Below, in pieces: positions 16,508 through 24,269 of a stretch of DNA of 64,000 bases. The notes beneath the pieces are model-generated. The model ran no database searches, was not told the DNA's origin, and saw only the letters and a program-made list of their open reading frames with translations. This DNA is from Pedobacter cryoconitis (GTDB lineage: Bacteria > Bacteroidota > Bacteroidia > Sphingobacteriales > Sphingobacteriaceae), in NCBI RefSeq assembly GCF_014207135.1, contig NZ_JACHCC010000004.1, forward strand, positions 62,001-126,000, read 5' to 3'. Position numbers and translations under genes: made by a program. How positions within the stretch are numbered: the stretch's first letter is position 1; the number at the start of each line of letters is the position of its first letter.

Positions 16508-17437
16508 TTGGAAAAGAACGCAAAAATTTATATCGCTGGGCACCGTGGAATGGTTGGATCAGCTATTCACCGTAAACTGCTTAACGAGGGCTATTCAAAT
16601 CTGGTTACAAGGACTTCAACAGAACTGGACCTGAGAAACCAGCAGGCAGTTACAGATTTTTTCAACACTGAAAAACCAGAATACGTATTTCTTGCTGCTG
16701 CAAAAGTTGGTGGTATTATTGCTAATAATACCTACAGAGCAGACTTCCTTTACGAAAACCTGGCCATTCAGAATAATGTAATCCACCAGTCTTATGAGAC
16801 TGGCGTTAAGAAATTAATGTTCCTGGGCTCAAGCTGTATCTATCCAAAACTTGCACCACAGCCTTTAAAAGAAGATTACCTGCTAACCGGTTTACTGGAA
16901 GAGACCAACGAACCCTATGCAATTGCAAAAATCGCTGGTATTAAACTTTGTGATGCTTACAGGGCACAGTACAACTGTAATTTCATTTCCGTTATGCCGA
17001 CCAATCTGTACGGTTATAATGACAACTATCATCCTCAGAATTCACATGTACTTCCTGCATTGATCCGTAAATTTCATGAGGCTAAAGTAAACGGAACCGC
17101 AGAAGTGGTTATCTGGGGATCAGGCTCACCTATGCGTGAATTTTTATTTGCGGATGACCTTGCAGATGCCTGCTATTTCTTAATGCAAAATTATAACGAG
17201 CCACATCTGATCAATATCGGAACTGGTGTAGATCTGACTATAAAAGACCTGGCTTTACTGATCAAAAAAGTAACCGGTTTTGAAGGTGCACTTACTTTTG
17301 ACAGCAGTAAACCAGATGGGACACCCCGTAAACTAATGGATGTATCAAAATTACATAAGCTTGGATGGAAACATCAGGTAGAATTAGAGGCTGGTATTCA
17401 GCTGGCTTACCAGGATTTTCTGTCTAAACATATTTAG
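16508..17437 (+). CDS. fcl: GDP-L-fucose synthase
   Basis: A 309-residue extended short-chain dehydrogenase that makes GDP-L-fucose from GDP-4-keto-6-deoxymannose (epimerase and reductase). The NADP loop is [11 protein letters not shown] (residues 10-20), the serine is in LGSSCIYPK, and the catalytic YAIAK (YxxxK) follows. [33 protein letters not shown] is the family substrate region. The start codon is TTG at 16508: no ATG precedes the Rossmann strand, and the promoter box ends 23 bp upstream. The partner GDP-mannose dehydratase is not in the window, so this gene is away from its usual polysaccharide cluster. Confidence 0.94.
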   Translation: MEKNAKIYIAGHRGMVGSAIHRKLLNEGYSNLVTRTSTELDLRNQQAVTDFFNTEKPEYVFLAAAKVGGIIANNTYRADFLYENLAIQNNVIHQSYETGVKKLMFLGSSCIYPKLAPQPLKEDYLLTGLLEETNEPYAIAKIAGIKLCDAYRAQYNCNFISVMPTNLYGYNDNYHPQNSHVLPALIRKFHEAKVNGTAEVVIWGSGSPMREFLFADDLADACYFLMQNYNEPHLINIGTGVDLTIKDLALLIKKVTGFEGALTFDSSKPDGTPRKLMDVSKLHKLGWKHQVELEAGIQLAYQDFLSKHI

Positions 17438-17444
17438 GCAATCT

Positions 17445-17499
17445 TCATATAGCTAAAGTTTATATATTTGTTCAGTAAAAATAAACTTTAGCTATATGA
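17445..17499. promoter_or_regulatory. Long inverted repeat around the oxyR promoter and start codon
   Basis: A perfect 19-bp inverted repeat: left arm 17445-17463 and right arm 17481-17499, with a 17-base spacer. The TATATTTG promoter box (17463-17470) begins at the inner edge of the left arm, and the oxyR ATG (17496-17498) lies inside the right arm. Each arm contains a 15-bp core, ATAGCTAAAGTTTAT or its complement ATAAACTTTAGCTAT, that agrees with the E. coli OxyR half-site pattern ATAGnTnnnAnCTAT at 8 of 10 defined positions. An autoregulatory operator is the likely meaning. Confidence 0.7.
17463..17470 (+). promoter_or_regulatory. TAnnTTTG -7 box for oxyR
   Basis: TATATTTG, 25 bp before the ATG of oxyR and between the arms of the inverted repeat. 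A transcript started here would carry only the right arm, so the repeat acts as DNA, not as an mRNA hairpin, unless transcription starts further upstream. Confidence 0.6.
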
Positions 17500-18428
17500 C
17501 CTTAGTTCAACTGGAATATATTGTTGCGGTAGATACCTACAGAAGTTTTGTCGGTGCGGCAGAAAAGTGTTTTGTAACCCAGCCCACTTTAAGTATGCAG
17601 GTACAAAAACTCGAAGAAATGTTAAATGTGAAGATATTTGACAGAAGCAAACAACCTGTTATCCCTACAGAAATTGGCTCCCAGATTATCGAGCAGGCCC
17701 GACTGGTGCTCCAGGAAAGCCAGAAAATCAAAGAAATCATCAGCAGCCAGCAGCAGGATATAGTCGGCGAACTTAAAGTTGGGATCATCCCGACTGTTGC
17801 GCCATATCTTTTACCACAGGTTATCGCTTCTATGATGGAAAAATACCCTGATCTTAAATTACTGATCTGGGAATATACTACTGAAGATATCATTCATCAC
17901 CTTAAAACCGGTGTACTGGACTGCGGAATTCTCGCGACTCCGCTGGGAGATAATTCAATTACTGAGATTCCGATGTACTACGAGAATTTCGTGACTTATA
18001 TCAGCAAGAACAGCAAATTGTTCAAGAAGAAAAATATTGATGCAAATGACCTGGAAGATGAAAACATCTGGTTACTGAACGAAGGTCACTGCATGCGTTC
18101 CCAGGTATTGAACATTTGCAGATCGACAAAAGATAACCGTTTACAGGGACTTACATACAATACCGGTAGCGTGGAAACACTGATCCGGATGGTAGATATG
18201 AATAACGGGGCCACATTGTTACCAGAGCTGGCTTTAGCAGAACTTACGGCCAAACAACTAAGCAAGGTCCGTACATTTAAATCTCCGGAGCCTGTCCGCG
18301 AAATCAGTCTGGTTACACACAAGAACTATATCAAGAAGAGAATGTTAAACGCCCTGAAAGAAGAGATTCTTGCAATTATACCTAAGGCGATGAAACAGAA
18401 AAAGAAAAAGGACATTGTCGGGATGTAA
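17496..18428 (+). CDS. oxyR: Hydrogen-peroxide-sensing LysR-type regulator OxyR
   Basis: A 310-residue LysR-type activator. The winged helix-turn-helix is at residues 1-60 (AAEKCFVTQPTLSMQVQKLE), followed by the two-lobed sensor domain. The redox pair is present with exact family spacing and even the same numbering as E. coli: Cys199 in EGHCMRSQ and Cys208 in LNIC. The protein should therefore form the peroxide-induced disulfide and activate antioxidant genes. It converges on a superoxide dismutase gene and is probably autoregulated through the inverted repeat at its promoter. Confidence 0.95.
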   Translation: MTLVQLEYIVAVDTYRSFVGAAEKCFVTQPTLSMQVQKLEEMLNVKIFDRSKQPVIPTEIGSQIIEQARLVLQESQKIKEIISSQQQDIVGELKVGIIPTVAPYLLPQVIASMMEKYPDLKLLIWEYTTEDIIHHLKTGVLDCGILATPLGDNSITEIPMYYENFVTYISKNSKLFKKKNIDANDLEDENIWLLNEGHCMRSQVLNICRSTKDNRLQGLTYNTGSVETLIRMVDMNNGATLLPELALAELTAKQLSKVRTFKSPEPVREISLVTHKNYIKKRMLNALKEEILAIIPKAMKQKKKKDIVGM

Positions 18429-18437
18429 CCAAAAAAC

Positions 18438-18471
18438 AACCCCTGTCTGCTGAGTCCAGTAAACAGGGGTT
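18438..18471. terminator. Bidirectional terminator between oxyR and sod
   Basis: AACCCCTGT (18438-18446) pairs perfectly with ACAGGGGTT (18463-18471) over a 16-base loop. It lies 10 bp after the oxyR stop and 26 bp from the sod stop, with A/T-rich flanks. Confidence 0.75.
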
Positions 18472-18496
18472 ATTTATATCATATATTTTCTAAAGC

Positions 18497-19102
18497 TTAC
18501 GCTTTTTTGAAACGCTCAGCAACAGCATCCCAGTTTACTACATTCCAGAACGCAGCAATATAATCAGGACGTTTGTTTTGATATTTCAGGTAGTAAGCAT
18601 GTTCCCATACGTCCATTCCTAAGATTGGTGTACCTTTAACCTCAGCGATATCCATTAATGGATTATCCTGGTTAGGCGTAGAAGAAACAACTAATTTACG
18701 GTCAGCACCAACGCTTAACCAAGCCCATCCTGAACCGAAACGGGTTGCACCAGCTTCAGCAAATTTAGTTTTGAACTCAGCGAAAGAACCAAAAGCTGCT
18801 TTGATTGCATCAGCTAATTCTCCTGTTGGCTCACCACCTTTATTGTGTCCCATAACTTCCCAGAACAAAGAGTGGTTAAAGTGACCACCACCATTGTTTC
18901 TTACAGCTGCAGGAAATTTAGAAATGTTTTTGATGATATCATTCAGGCTGTGTGAAGCTTCAGGTTTTCCTTCTAAAGCTTTATTTAAATTAGTCACATA
19001 AGCCTGGTGATGTTTGTCATGGTGAATTTCCATGGTTTGTTTATCGATATGCGGTTCTAGTGCATCTGTTGCGTAAGGTAACGCAGGTAATTCAAAAGCC
19101 AT
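18497..19102 (-). CDS. sod: Superoxide dismutase, Fe/Mn family
   Basis: A 201-residue cytoplasmic enzyme that dismutates superoxide. The metal ligands are His27 (EIHHDKHH), His77 (HFNHSLFW), Asp164 and His168 (DVWEHAYY). The second-sphere glutamine lies in the C-terminal half at Gln145 (TPNQDNP), as in manganese-type enzymes, and GGGH at 71-74 also fits the Mn type; a cambialistic enzyme cannot be excluded. There is no signal peptide. It is convergent with oxyR, and a TATATTTG box lies 35 bp upstream on the minus strand. Confidence 0.97.
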   Translation of the reverse strand: MAFELPALPYATDALEPHIDKQTMEIHHDKHHQAYVTNLNKALEGKPEASHSLNDIIKNISKFPAAVRNNGGGHFNHSLFWEVMGHNKGGEPTGELADAIKAAFGSFAEFKTKFAEAGATRFGSGWAWLSVGADRKLVVSSTPNQDNPLMDIAEVKGTPILGMDVWEHAYYLKYQNKRPDYIAAFWNVVNWDAVAERFKKA

Positions 19103-19137
19103 ATTATTGTATATTTAAGTTTAAAATTTTACAACCA

Positions 19138-19145
19138 CAAATATA
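19138..19145 (-). promoter_or_regulatory. TAnnTTTG -7 box for sod
   Basis: TATATTTG on the minus strand, 35 bp before the sod ATG, matches the Bacteroidota -7 consensus. Confidence 0.55.
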
Positions 19146-19181
19146 ACATTCGAGGTTAAGTATTGTTCAGATTATTGTCAT

Positions 19182-19655
19182 TTAGCCCCGCTTGTTTTTA
19201 AAAAACTGCTTCATGAGCTGTGCACATTCTTCTGCCAGCACCCCTTTTTCGGTTACTGTTTTCGGATGCAGTAAATTCGCATTTTTGCCAGAAAAACCTC
19301 TTTTCTCTTCTGATGCGCCATAGACCAGTCTGCTGATCTGAGTCCAGTAAGCTGCTCCTGCACACATGACACAAGGTTCAACCGTAACATAAAGCGTACA
19401 GTCTTTCAGATACTTGCCCCCAAGCGTTAAACTGGCTGCGGTAAACGCCTGCATTTCCGCATGTGCGGTAACATCATTCAGCTGCTCTGTAAGATTATGC
19501 CCGCGTCCGACAATCCTTCCTTTGCAGACCACGATTGCACCTATAGGAATCTCTTGCTGATCAAATGCTTTTTGTGCCTCTTCGAGCGCAAGGCGCATGT
19601 AATGTTCATCCTCTTTGGACAGATCCTTTTCTTCAGAAAAATTGTAGTAACTCAT
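19182..19655 (-). CDS. tadA: tRNA adenosine(34) deaminase
   Basis: Converts A34 to inosine in the tRNA-Arg anticodon. With the ATG at 19653-19655 the protein has 157 residues; an upstream GTG at 19665-19667 would overlap csaA and is less likely. The zinc site is complete: His65 and catalytic Glu67 in TAHAEMQ, and Cys95 and Cys98 in EPCVMCAGA. It starts 5 bp after the csaA stop, so both are in one transcript. Confidence 0.95.
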   Translation of the reverse strand: MSYYNFSEEKDLSKEDEHYMRLALEEAQKAFDQQEIPIGAIVVCKGRIVGRGHNLTEQLNDVTAHAEMQAFTAASLTLGGKYLKDCTLYVTVEPCVMCAGAAYWTQISRLVYGASEEKRGFSGKNANLLHPKTVTEKGVLAEECAQLMKQFFKNKRG

Positions 19656-19660
19656 CCTGT

Positions 19661-19996
19661 TTAGCACAATTTACTGCCATTGGGTACTTTGCCCATCAGC
19701 GTTGTCAATACAATACTCCCGCTCTCATCTGCAAATCCGGTCACTAAAAACTCTGACATAAATTTTCCTATCTGTTTTTTAGGGAAGTTAACCACACCTA
19801 CAATCTGTTTCCCGACCAGTTCTTCTTTAGTATAGTGAGCGGTAATCTGTGCACTACTCATTTTTTCGCCAAATTCACCAAAATCAACCCTGACTTTATA
19901 CGCCGGTTTTCTGGCTTCAGGAAACTCCAGGACTTCTAAAATTGTGCCTGCTCTTAATTCGACCTTTTCAAAATCATTCCAGTCTATATGTTCCAT
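19661..19996 (-). CDS. csaA: CsaA-like tRNA-binding domain protein
   Basis: A 111-residue OB-fold protein of the tRNA-binding EMAP/CsaA type. The start is placed at ATG 19994-19996 (MEHIDWNDFEKVELRAGTI); the eight-residue extension upstream is unlike the family. VELRAGTILEV, ARKPAYKVRVDFG and KQIVGVVNFPKKQIG are the recognisable blocks. In other species CsaA is linked to secretion or chaperone activity and binds tRNA; the role here is unproven. Cotranscribed with tadA. Confidence 0.92.
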   Translation of the reverse strand: MEHIDWNDFEKVELRAGTILEVLEFPEARKPAYKVRVDFGEFGEKMSSAQITAHYTKEELVGKQIVGVVNFPKKQIGKFMSEFLVTGFADESGSIVLTTLMGKVPNGSKLC

Positions 19997-20076
19997 ATTT
20001 GATATTATCTTCTTGTACACCGATAAAATTACGAATCTTAACCTTATAATGCCCTATATTGCCTACTGCTTTTTAC

Positions 20077-20084
20077 TACCTTTG
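20077..20084 (+). promoter_or_regulatory. TAnnTTTG -7 box abutting the start codon
   Basis: TACCTTTG ends 4 bases before the ATG at 20089. Transcription normally starts about 5-7 bases after this box, which would place the first base at or next to the A of ATG. A TTG at 20059-20061 could be the -33 element, with a slightly short spacing of 15 bases. Confidence 0.55.
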
Positions 20085-20088
20085 TACC

Positions 20089-21276
20089 ATGATTGATGTT
20101 GTACTTAAAAAGGGCAAAGAAAAAGCTGTCCATCAAAAACACCCCTGGGTATTTTCAGGAGCTATAGACAAAGTAAAAGGTAGTCCGGTAAACGGAGAAG
20201 TGATCAAAGTCCTTGCGGCTGATCAATCATTCTTAGCTTATGGTTATTACAATGCACAATCGCGTGTTGCAGTACGTCTGCTGGAATGGGAAGAAGACAA
20301 CATCATTGATACCCAGTGGTACAGACACAGGCTAAAAAATGCAATTGCTTCACGTGCCCACGTACTTGGTAACACCGAAACCAACACCTGCCGTCTGGTA
20401 TTCAGCGAAGCTGATTATCTGCCTGGGTTAATCGTTGATAAATATGCTGATTTTCTTTCCCTTCAGATCCTGAGTGCGGGAATGGAGAACATCAAAGCAG
20501 ATCTGATTGAAATTTTAATTGCAGAATTAAATCCTTTAGGAATTTTCGATAAAAGTGACGCCAGCGCCCGTACGCATGAGAACCTCGAACTTTCGCAAGG
20601 TTTATTATGGGGGGAAAACCCACCTGAATTTATTGAAGTAAAAGAAAACGGGGTCCGTTATCACATTAATATTGCTGACGGACAGAAATCCGGGTTCTAT
20701 TGTGATCAACGCGATAACCGCGAGATACTGGCTGCTTACACCAAAGACAAAGAGGTACTGGATTGTTTCTGTTACAGTGGCGGTTTTACCCTGAACAGCT
20801 TAAAACATGGGGCGAAACATGTAACCAGTGTAGACAGTTCAGCTTTAGCTATAGAAACACTAAATCATAACCTGGGCCTGAACGGCTTTATGGAGCATCA
20901 GCAAACCAGCATACAGTCGGACGTTAACAAACAACTGCGCGTGTTTAAAGAAGAAGGAAAAACTTTCGATGTGATCATCCTTGATCCGCCAAAATACGCG
21001 CCCTCAAGGTCCGCTCTGGACAGAGCTGCAAGAGCTTATAAAGACCTCAACCGGTTAGGTATGCTATTGCTTAAAAGCGGTGGTATTCTAGCTACCTATT
21101 CCTGCTCTGGTGCCGTTGACCTCGAGACCTTTAAACAGATTATAGCCTGGGCAGCACTTGATGCAGGCAGAGAAGTACAAATCATCAAACAGTTCCACCA
21201 GCCAGAAGACCATCCTGTAAGGATATCCTTTCCCGAAGGTGAATATCTTAAAGGATTATTACTAAGAGTATTATAG
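20089..21276 (+). CDS. Class I SAM-dependent rRNA methyltransferase with PUA domain (RlmI-like)
   Basis: A 395-residue methyltransferase. The N-terminal PUA domain (about 1-75) begins MIDVVLKKGKEKAVHQKHPWVFSGAI, followed by the central RNA-binding part and a Rossmann domain. The SAM loop is VLDCFCYSGGFTLN, then VDSSALAIE, and IILDPPKYAPSR is the DPPK catalytic block; YSCSGAVD follows. It is probably a 23S rRNA cytosine-5 methyltransferase like RlmI, but the target base is inferred. The ATG at 20089 is preferred over an upstream ATG at about 20059 because the promoter box lies between them. Confidence 0.9.
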   Translation: MIDVVLKKGKEKAVHQKHPWVFSGAIDKVKGSPVNGEVIKVLAADQSFLAYGYYNAQSRVAVRLLEWEEDNIIDTQWYRHRLKNAIASRAHVLGNTETNTCRLVFSEADYLPGLIVDKYADFLSLQILSAGMENIKADLIEILIAELNPLGIFDKSDASARTHENLELSQGLLWGENPPEFIEVKENGVRYHINIADGQKSGFYCDQRDNREILAAYTKDKEVLDCFCYSGGFTLNSLKHGAKHVTSVDSSALAIETLNHNLGLNGFMEHQQTSIQSDVNKQLRVFKEEGKTFDVIILDPPKYAPSRSALDRAARAYKDLNRLGMLLLKSGGILATYSCSGAVDLETFKQIIAWAALDAGREVQIIKQFHQPEDHPVRISFPEGEYLKGLLLRVL

Positions 21277-21359
21277 TAAAATAAAAATAGAAGCGATCAT
21301 AGGGGGCGGCAAACAAATCTGCGTTTTAATTGTAATTTTAGAAAACGCAAATTTATCAA

Positions 21360-22271
21360 ATGCTAATAGTCCACAACATCCGGTTTAGCCGCATCCTCAG
21401 AAACACCTGGCAGGTTGATCTCATTATGATTTTTTCCTGCACAGTTGCTTATCTCACCAGAGAGTTTTTAATAAAGCACAATTTTGAGATCCCCCCTATT
21501 ATTCCTGCTGTTCTGGGGACAGCCATCGCTTTTTTTATTGGCTTTAACAATAACCAGGCTTATGACCGGTGGTGGGAAGCCCGTAAAATATGGGGTGCAC
21601 TGGTCAATGATTCAAGGTCATGGGCAAGAAGTGTGGTCTGCTATATTTCACAAAATGAGAAAAGCGATGTCGAATTCAAGGTCATCAAAGACAGGATGGT
21701 ACGCAGGCATATTGGCTTTCTCTACGCCTTAAAAGCTAAACTCAGAGGCGCAGTCGATGAGAATTATCAGCAATATCTGGACGAAGCAGACCTCAGGGAG
21801 ATCAATCTGCATACGAATGTGCACAATGCGATTCTCACCCTGCAGTCAAGAGACCTGCAGCAATTAAGTAAAGACGGAATGATCGATGGATTTCGTTTTA
21901 TGGAAATGGATCAGCTCCTGATCAGATTTTCGGATGAAATGGGCAGGTCTGAGCGGATTAAAAACACTGTATTCCCGACAACTTACAATTACTTAACCAA
22001 GGTATTTATCTGGCTTTTTATAGTCTCTCTAACGCTGGTAATCAGTCATGCAGCAGGTATCTGGGCAATCTTCATCGGGTGGATGGTCGGTTTTGTTTTC
22101 GTCTCTACACAAATTAACGGAATGAGTCTCATTGATCCTTTTGAAAACAACTCCTCTTCTGTCCCGCTCAATCAGATTACAAGAACGATAGAAATAAACT
22201 TACTGGAAATGATAGGCGCAGACAAAATTCCCGCACCTGTTAAACCCATCAATAACGAATACATTTTGTAA
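21360..22271 (+). CDS. Bestrophin family ion channel protein
   Basis: A 303-residue inner-membrane protein of the bestrophin/UPF0187 family, likely an anion or cation channel. Two hydrophobic segments occur near 20-60 (IMIFSCTVAYLTREF and IIPAVLGTAIAFFIGFN) and two near 220-265. The family signature NNQAYDRWWEARKIWGALVNDSR is present near residues 63-85. Start is ATG 21360. Alone between an rRNA methyltransferase and a converging NdpA-like gene. Confidence 0.9.
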   Translation: MLIVHNIRFSRILRNTWQVDLIMIFSCTVAYLTREFLIKHNFEIPPIIPAVLGTAIAFFIGFNNNQAYDRWWEARKIWGALVNDSRSWARSVVCYISQNEKSDVEFKVIKDRMVRRHIGFLYALKAKLRGAVDENYQQYLDEADLREINLHTNVHNAILTLQSRDLQQLSKDGMIDGFRFMEMDQLLIRFSDEMGRSERIKNTVFPTTYNYLTKVFIWLFIVSLTLVISHAAGIWAIFIGWMVGFVFVSTQINGMSLIDPFENNSSSVPLNQITRTIEINLLEMIGADKIPAPVKPINNEYIL

Positions 22272-22280
22272 ATCAGGATA

Positions 22281-22312
22281 TAACCACCTGTTTTTTAAAC
22301 AACAGGTGGTTA
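22281..22312. terminator. Bidirectional terminator, bestrophin / NdpA-like gene
   Basis: A perfect 12-bp stem, 22281-22292 with 22301-22312 (core ACCACCTGTT / AACAGGTGGT), and an 8-base loop. The right arm includes the stop codon of the minus-strand gene. Confidence 0.85.
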
Positions 22313-23365
22313 TTCTTCTTCTTTAAAATACACTTTGTAGTAATTCATGGATTTATCATCATCGAAGCCCTTTTCAATGAGTTCTTTATTCCCATGAATA
22401 TAGATATGGAAGTTTTTATCCAGCTTCAATACACTTTTAAATGATTTGGCCTGCTTTTTAACTGCTGCCCCCGAGATATCAAAACTATCGGCGATAGGAG
22501 TCTCAAACTCTTCCTCGTAACTCTTTTTATAGTTTTTGAAAGATTCAATTCCCTCTTTATTCCCGATCACCTCATTCGAGAATTCATCCATATCAAAGCT
22601 TTCCTTCTCTTTGAAATATTTCATAGAGCGGTTCAGCAGGTCTATTTTATCAGCCTTACTGATATCATACTCCTGGTCCAGTTTATCTGTTACAAAGCTT
22701 TTATATACGCCTAATACATTATTTGTCTGGTTATAATTATCATTCCTGATTTTCAGTTTCAGGAATTCGTCTTTCCAGTAAACGGCCTCATTACTCCGGT
22801 TGGTCTGATCTATGACAGCCACCTTATAACCTTCCTCCTTTTCTGTATTAAAGATCAGACAACCTTTATCCAGTTTATTGATATTGATTGCCTCTTCCTC
22901 GTAACTCAGGCCAAAACCAGCCTGTTCAGGATAAACTTTGATATAAGACTCTTTAGTTTCCGATTTAAAGATCCCGATTGCATCATGCAGCTCTCCTTCG
23001 ATCTGTACATTTTCAAAATAAGCGACATATAATTCGCCTGCCTTGATTTTGGGATGATTGGAAGTTTCATAAAGATATTTTGCCAGTTGCTGACTATGCT
23101 CATGGAAAAGAGTTCCATTTTCAAATACCTGCGCAATAAAATGAAAAACTTCATTCAGATTTAAATCATCATTAGGATGAAAAAAACGAAAGATCTCATT
23201 CACCTTTTCGTAAGGACTTAAAAAATACTGCAACAGCAGATTCTTAAGCTGCTCATCCTGAATTTGCATAGAAGCTTCGGATAAGACATAAAACTCATCT
23301 TGTGCTTTATTGCCTATTCGATGGATAGAGAGCTCTGCCAGAGAGGCTTCAGGAAAATAAATCAT
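22310..23365 (-). CDS. Nucleoid-associated protein, NdpA/YejK (NA37) family
   Basis: A 351-residue soluble protein with the NA37 family start (residues 1-20 include LAELSIHRIGNK) and a highly charged C-terminal half rich in Lys, Asp and Glu. YejK in E. coli is a nucleoid-bound protein of unknown detailed function. The promoter TATTTTTG lies 34 bp upstream on the minus strand, and the leader contains two tandem copies of a 9-mer. Confidence 0.85.
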   Translation of the reverse strand: MIYFPEASLAELSIHRIGNKAQDEFYVLSEASMQIQDEQLKNLLLQYFLSPYEKVNEIFRFFHPNDDLNLNEVFHFIAQVFENGTLFHEHSQQLAKYLYETSNHPKIKAGELYVAYFENVQIEGELHDAIGIFKSETKESYIKVYPEQAGFGLSYEEEAININKLDKGCLIFNTEKEEGYKVAVIDQTNRSNEAVYWKDEFLKLKIRNDNYNQTNNVLGVYKSFVTDKLDQEYDISKADKIDLLNRSMKYFKEKESFDMDEFSNEVIGNKEGIESFKNYKKSYEEEFETPIADSFDISGAAVKKQAKSFKSVLKLDKNFHIYIHGNKELIEKGFDDDKSMNYYKVYFKEEE

Positions 23366-23378
23366 ATGTGCTGTAAAT

Positions 23379-23396
23379 TTTAACGGGTTTAACGGG
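23379..23396. repeat. Tandem 9-bp direct repeat in the NdpA-like gene leader
   Basis: TTTAACGGG occurs twice in direct succession between the promoter box (23400-23407) and the start codon of the NdpA-like gene. It could be a regulator site or a chance duplication. Confidence 0.5.
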
Positions 23397-23399
23397 TCG

Positions 23400-23407
23400 C
23401 AAAAATA
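23400..23407 (-). promoter_or_regulatory. TAnnTTTG -7 box for the NdpA-like gene
   Basis: TATTTTTG on the minus strand, 34 bp before the ATG at 23365. Confidence 0.55.
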
Positions 23408-23409
23408 CT

Positions 23410-24192
23410 TTATTTTTCCTCTTTTGCATTATTTCTCAGCTGTACCGGTTTGCTGGATTTCTTCTTCATTTTCAGATTCAGCAATTCTACCAATACAGAG
23501 AAAGCCATGGCAAAATAGATATAACCTTTAGGAATATGCTGATCCAGTCCCTCTGCCAGTAAAGAGACACCGATTAACAAAAGGAAAGAAAGTGCCAGCA
23601 TTTTAACAGTAGGATGGTTATTGACAAAATCGCTGATTGCGTTTGCAGAAACCATCATAATCAATACTGCAATAATTACCGCAGCAATCATAATCTGAAC
23701 ATGGTCAGCCATTCCAATAGCTGTAATTACAGAGTCCAGAGAAAATACAATATCCAGCACAAGGATCTGTGCAATTACACCCGCAAACGAATGTACTTTG
23801 ACTTTCCCTTCTTCTTCCTCTTCCCCTTCCAGTTTCAGATGAATCTCATGTGTACTTTTATAGATTAAGAACAAACCACCCAATATCAGAATCAGGTCCC
23901 TTCCGGAAATAGCCAGTTTTTCCAGCCATTCTTTGTTCTCCAGGTTAATCCATTCACCGATATTAAATAAAGTCGCCGTTAAACTCATTACCCAGCTTAA
24001 AGATAAAAGCAGCAATACCCTGGTAATCATGGCCAGGCCAAGCCCCAGTTGTCTTCCTTTCTTTTGTTGATGTACAGGCAGTTTTCCTGAAAGAATAGAG
24101 ATAAACACAATGTTATCTATACCCAGAACAATTTCTAAAATGGTAAGGGTCAGCAAAGAGATCCAGGTTTCGGGCGTACTTAAGAATTCCAT
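23410..24192 (-). CDS. TerC family integral membrane protein
   Basis: A 260-residue protein with about seven membrane segments. The two conserved acidic membrane motifs of TerC are visible: EIVLGIDNIVFISI near residues 20-33 and DIVFSLDSVITAIGM near the middle, with a charged loop (GEEEEEGKV) between. Family members are linked to tellurite resistance and to manganese export or metalation of secreted proteins. The C-terminus is lysine-rich (MKKKSSKPVQ). A strong terminator of the preceding operon lies 31 bp upstream, so it has its own promoter, which I could not identify. Confidence 0.92.
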   Translation of the reverse strand: MEFLSTPETWISLLTLTILEIVLGIDNIVFISILSGKLPVHQQKKGRQLGLGLAMITRVLLLLSLSWVMSLTATLFNIGEWINLENKEWLEKLAISGRDLILILGGLFLIYKSTHEIHLKLEGEEEEEGKVKVHSFAGVIAQILVLDIVFSLDSVITAIGMADHVQIMIAAVIIAVLIMMVSANAISDFVNNHPTVKMLALSFLLLIGVSLLAEGLDQHIPKGYIYFAMAFSVLVELLNLKMKKKSSKPVQLRNNAKEEK

Positions 24193-24223
24193 ATATTATC
24201 GTTTGCCGTAAAGCTATAAAAAA

Positions 24224-24250
24224 AAGCTTGCTGATTTAACCAGCAAGCTT
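24224..24250 (-). terminator. Terminator after the sigma/DUF4097-like operon
   Basis: AAGCTTGCTG (24224-24233) pairs perfectly with CAGCAAGCTT (24241-24250); on the minus strand it is followed by a run of T. It ends the transcript of the exported beta-repeat gene. Confidence 0.88.
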
Positions 24251-24269
24251 CAATTCCATTTTTATAATC

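Noticed and set aside
17445..17499. Invertible promoter switch at oxyR
   Set aside because: The inverted repeat does flank a promoter, but the 17-base spacer is too short for known site-specific inversion, and no invertase gene is nearby. An operator is more likely.
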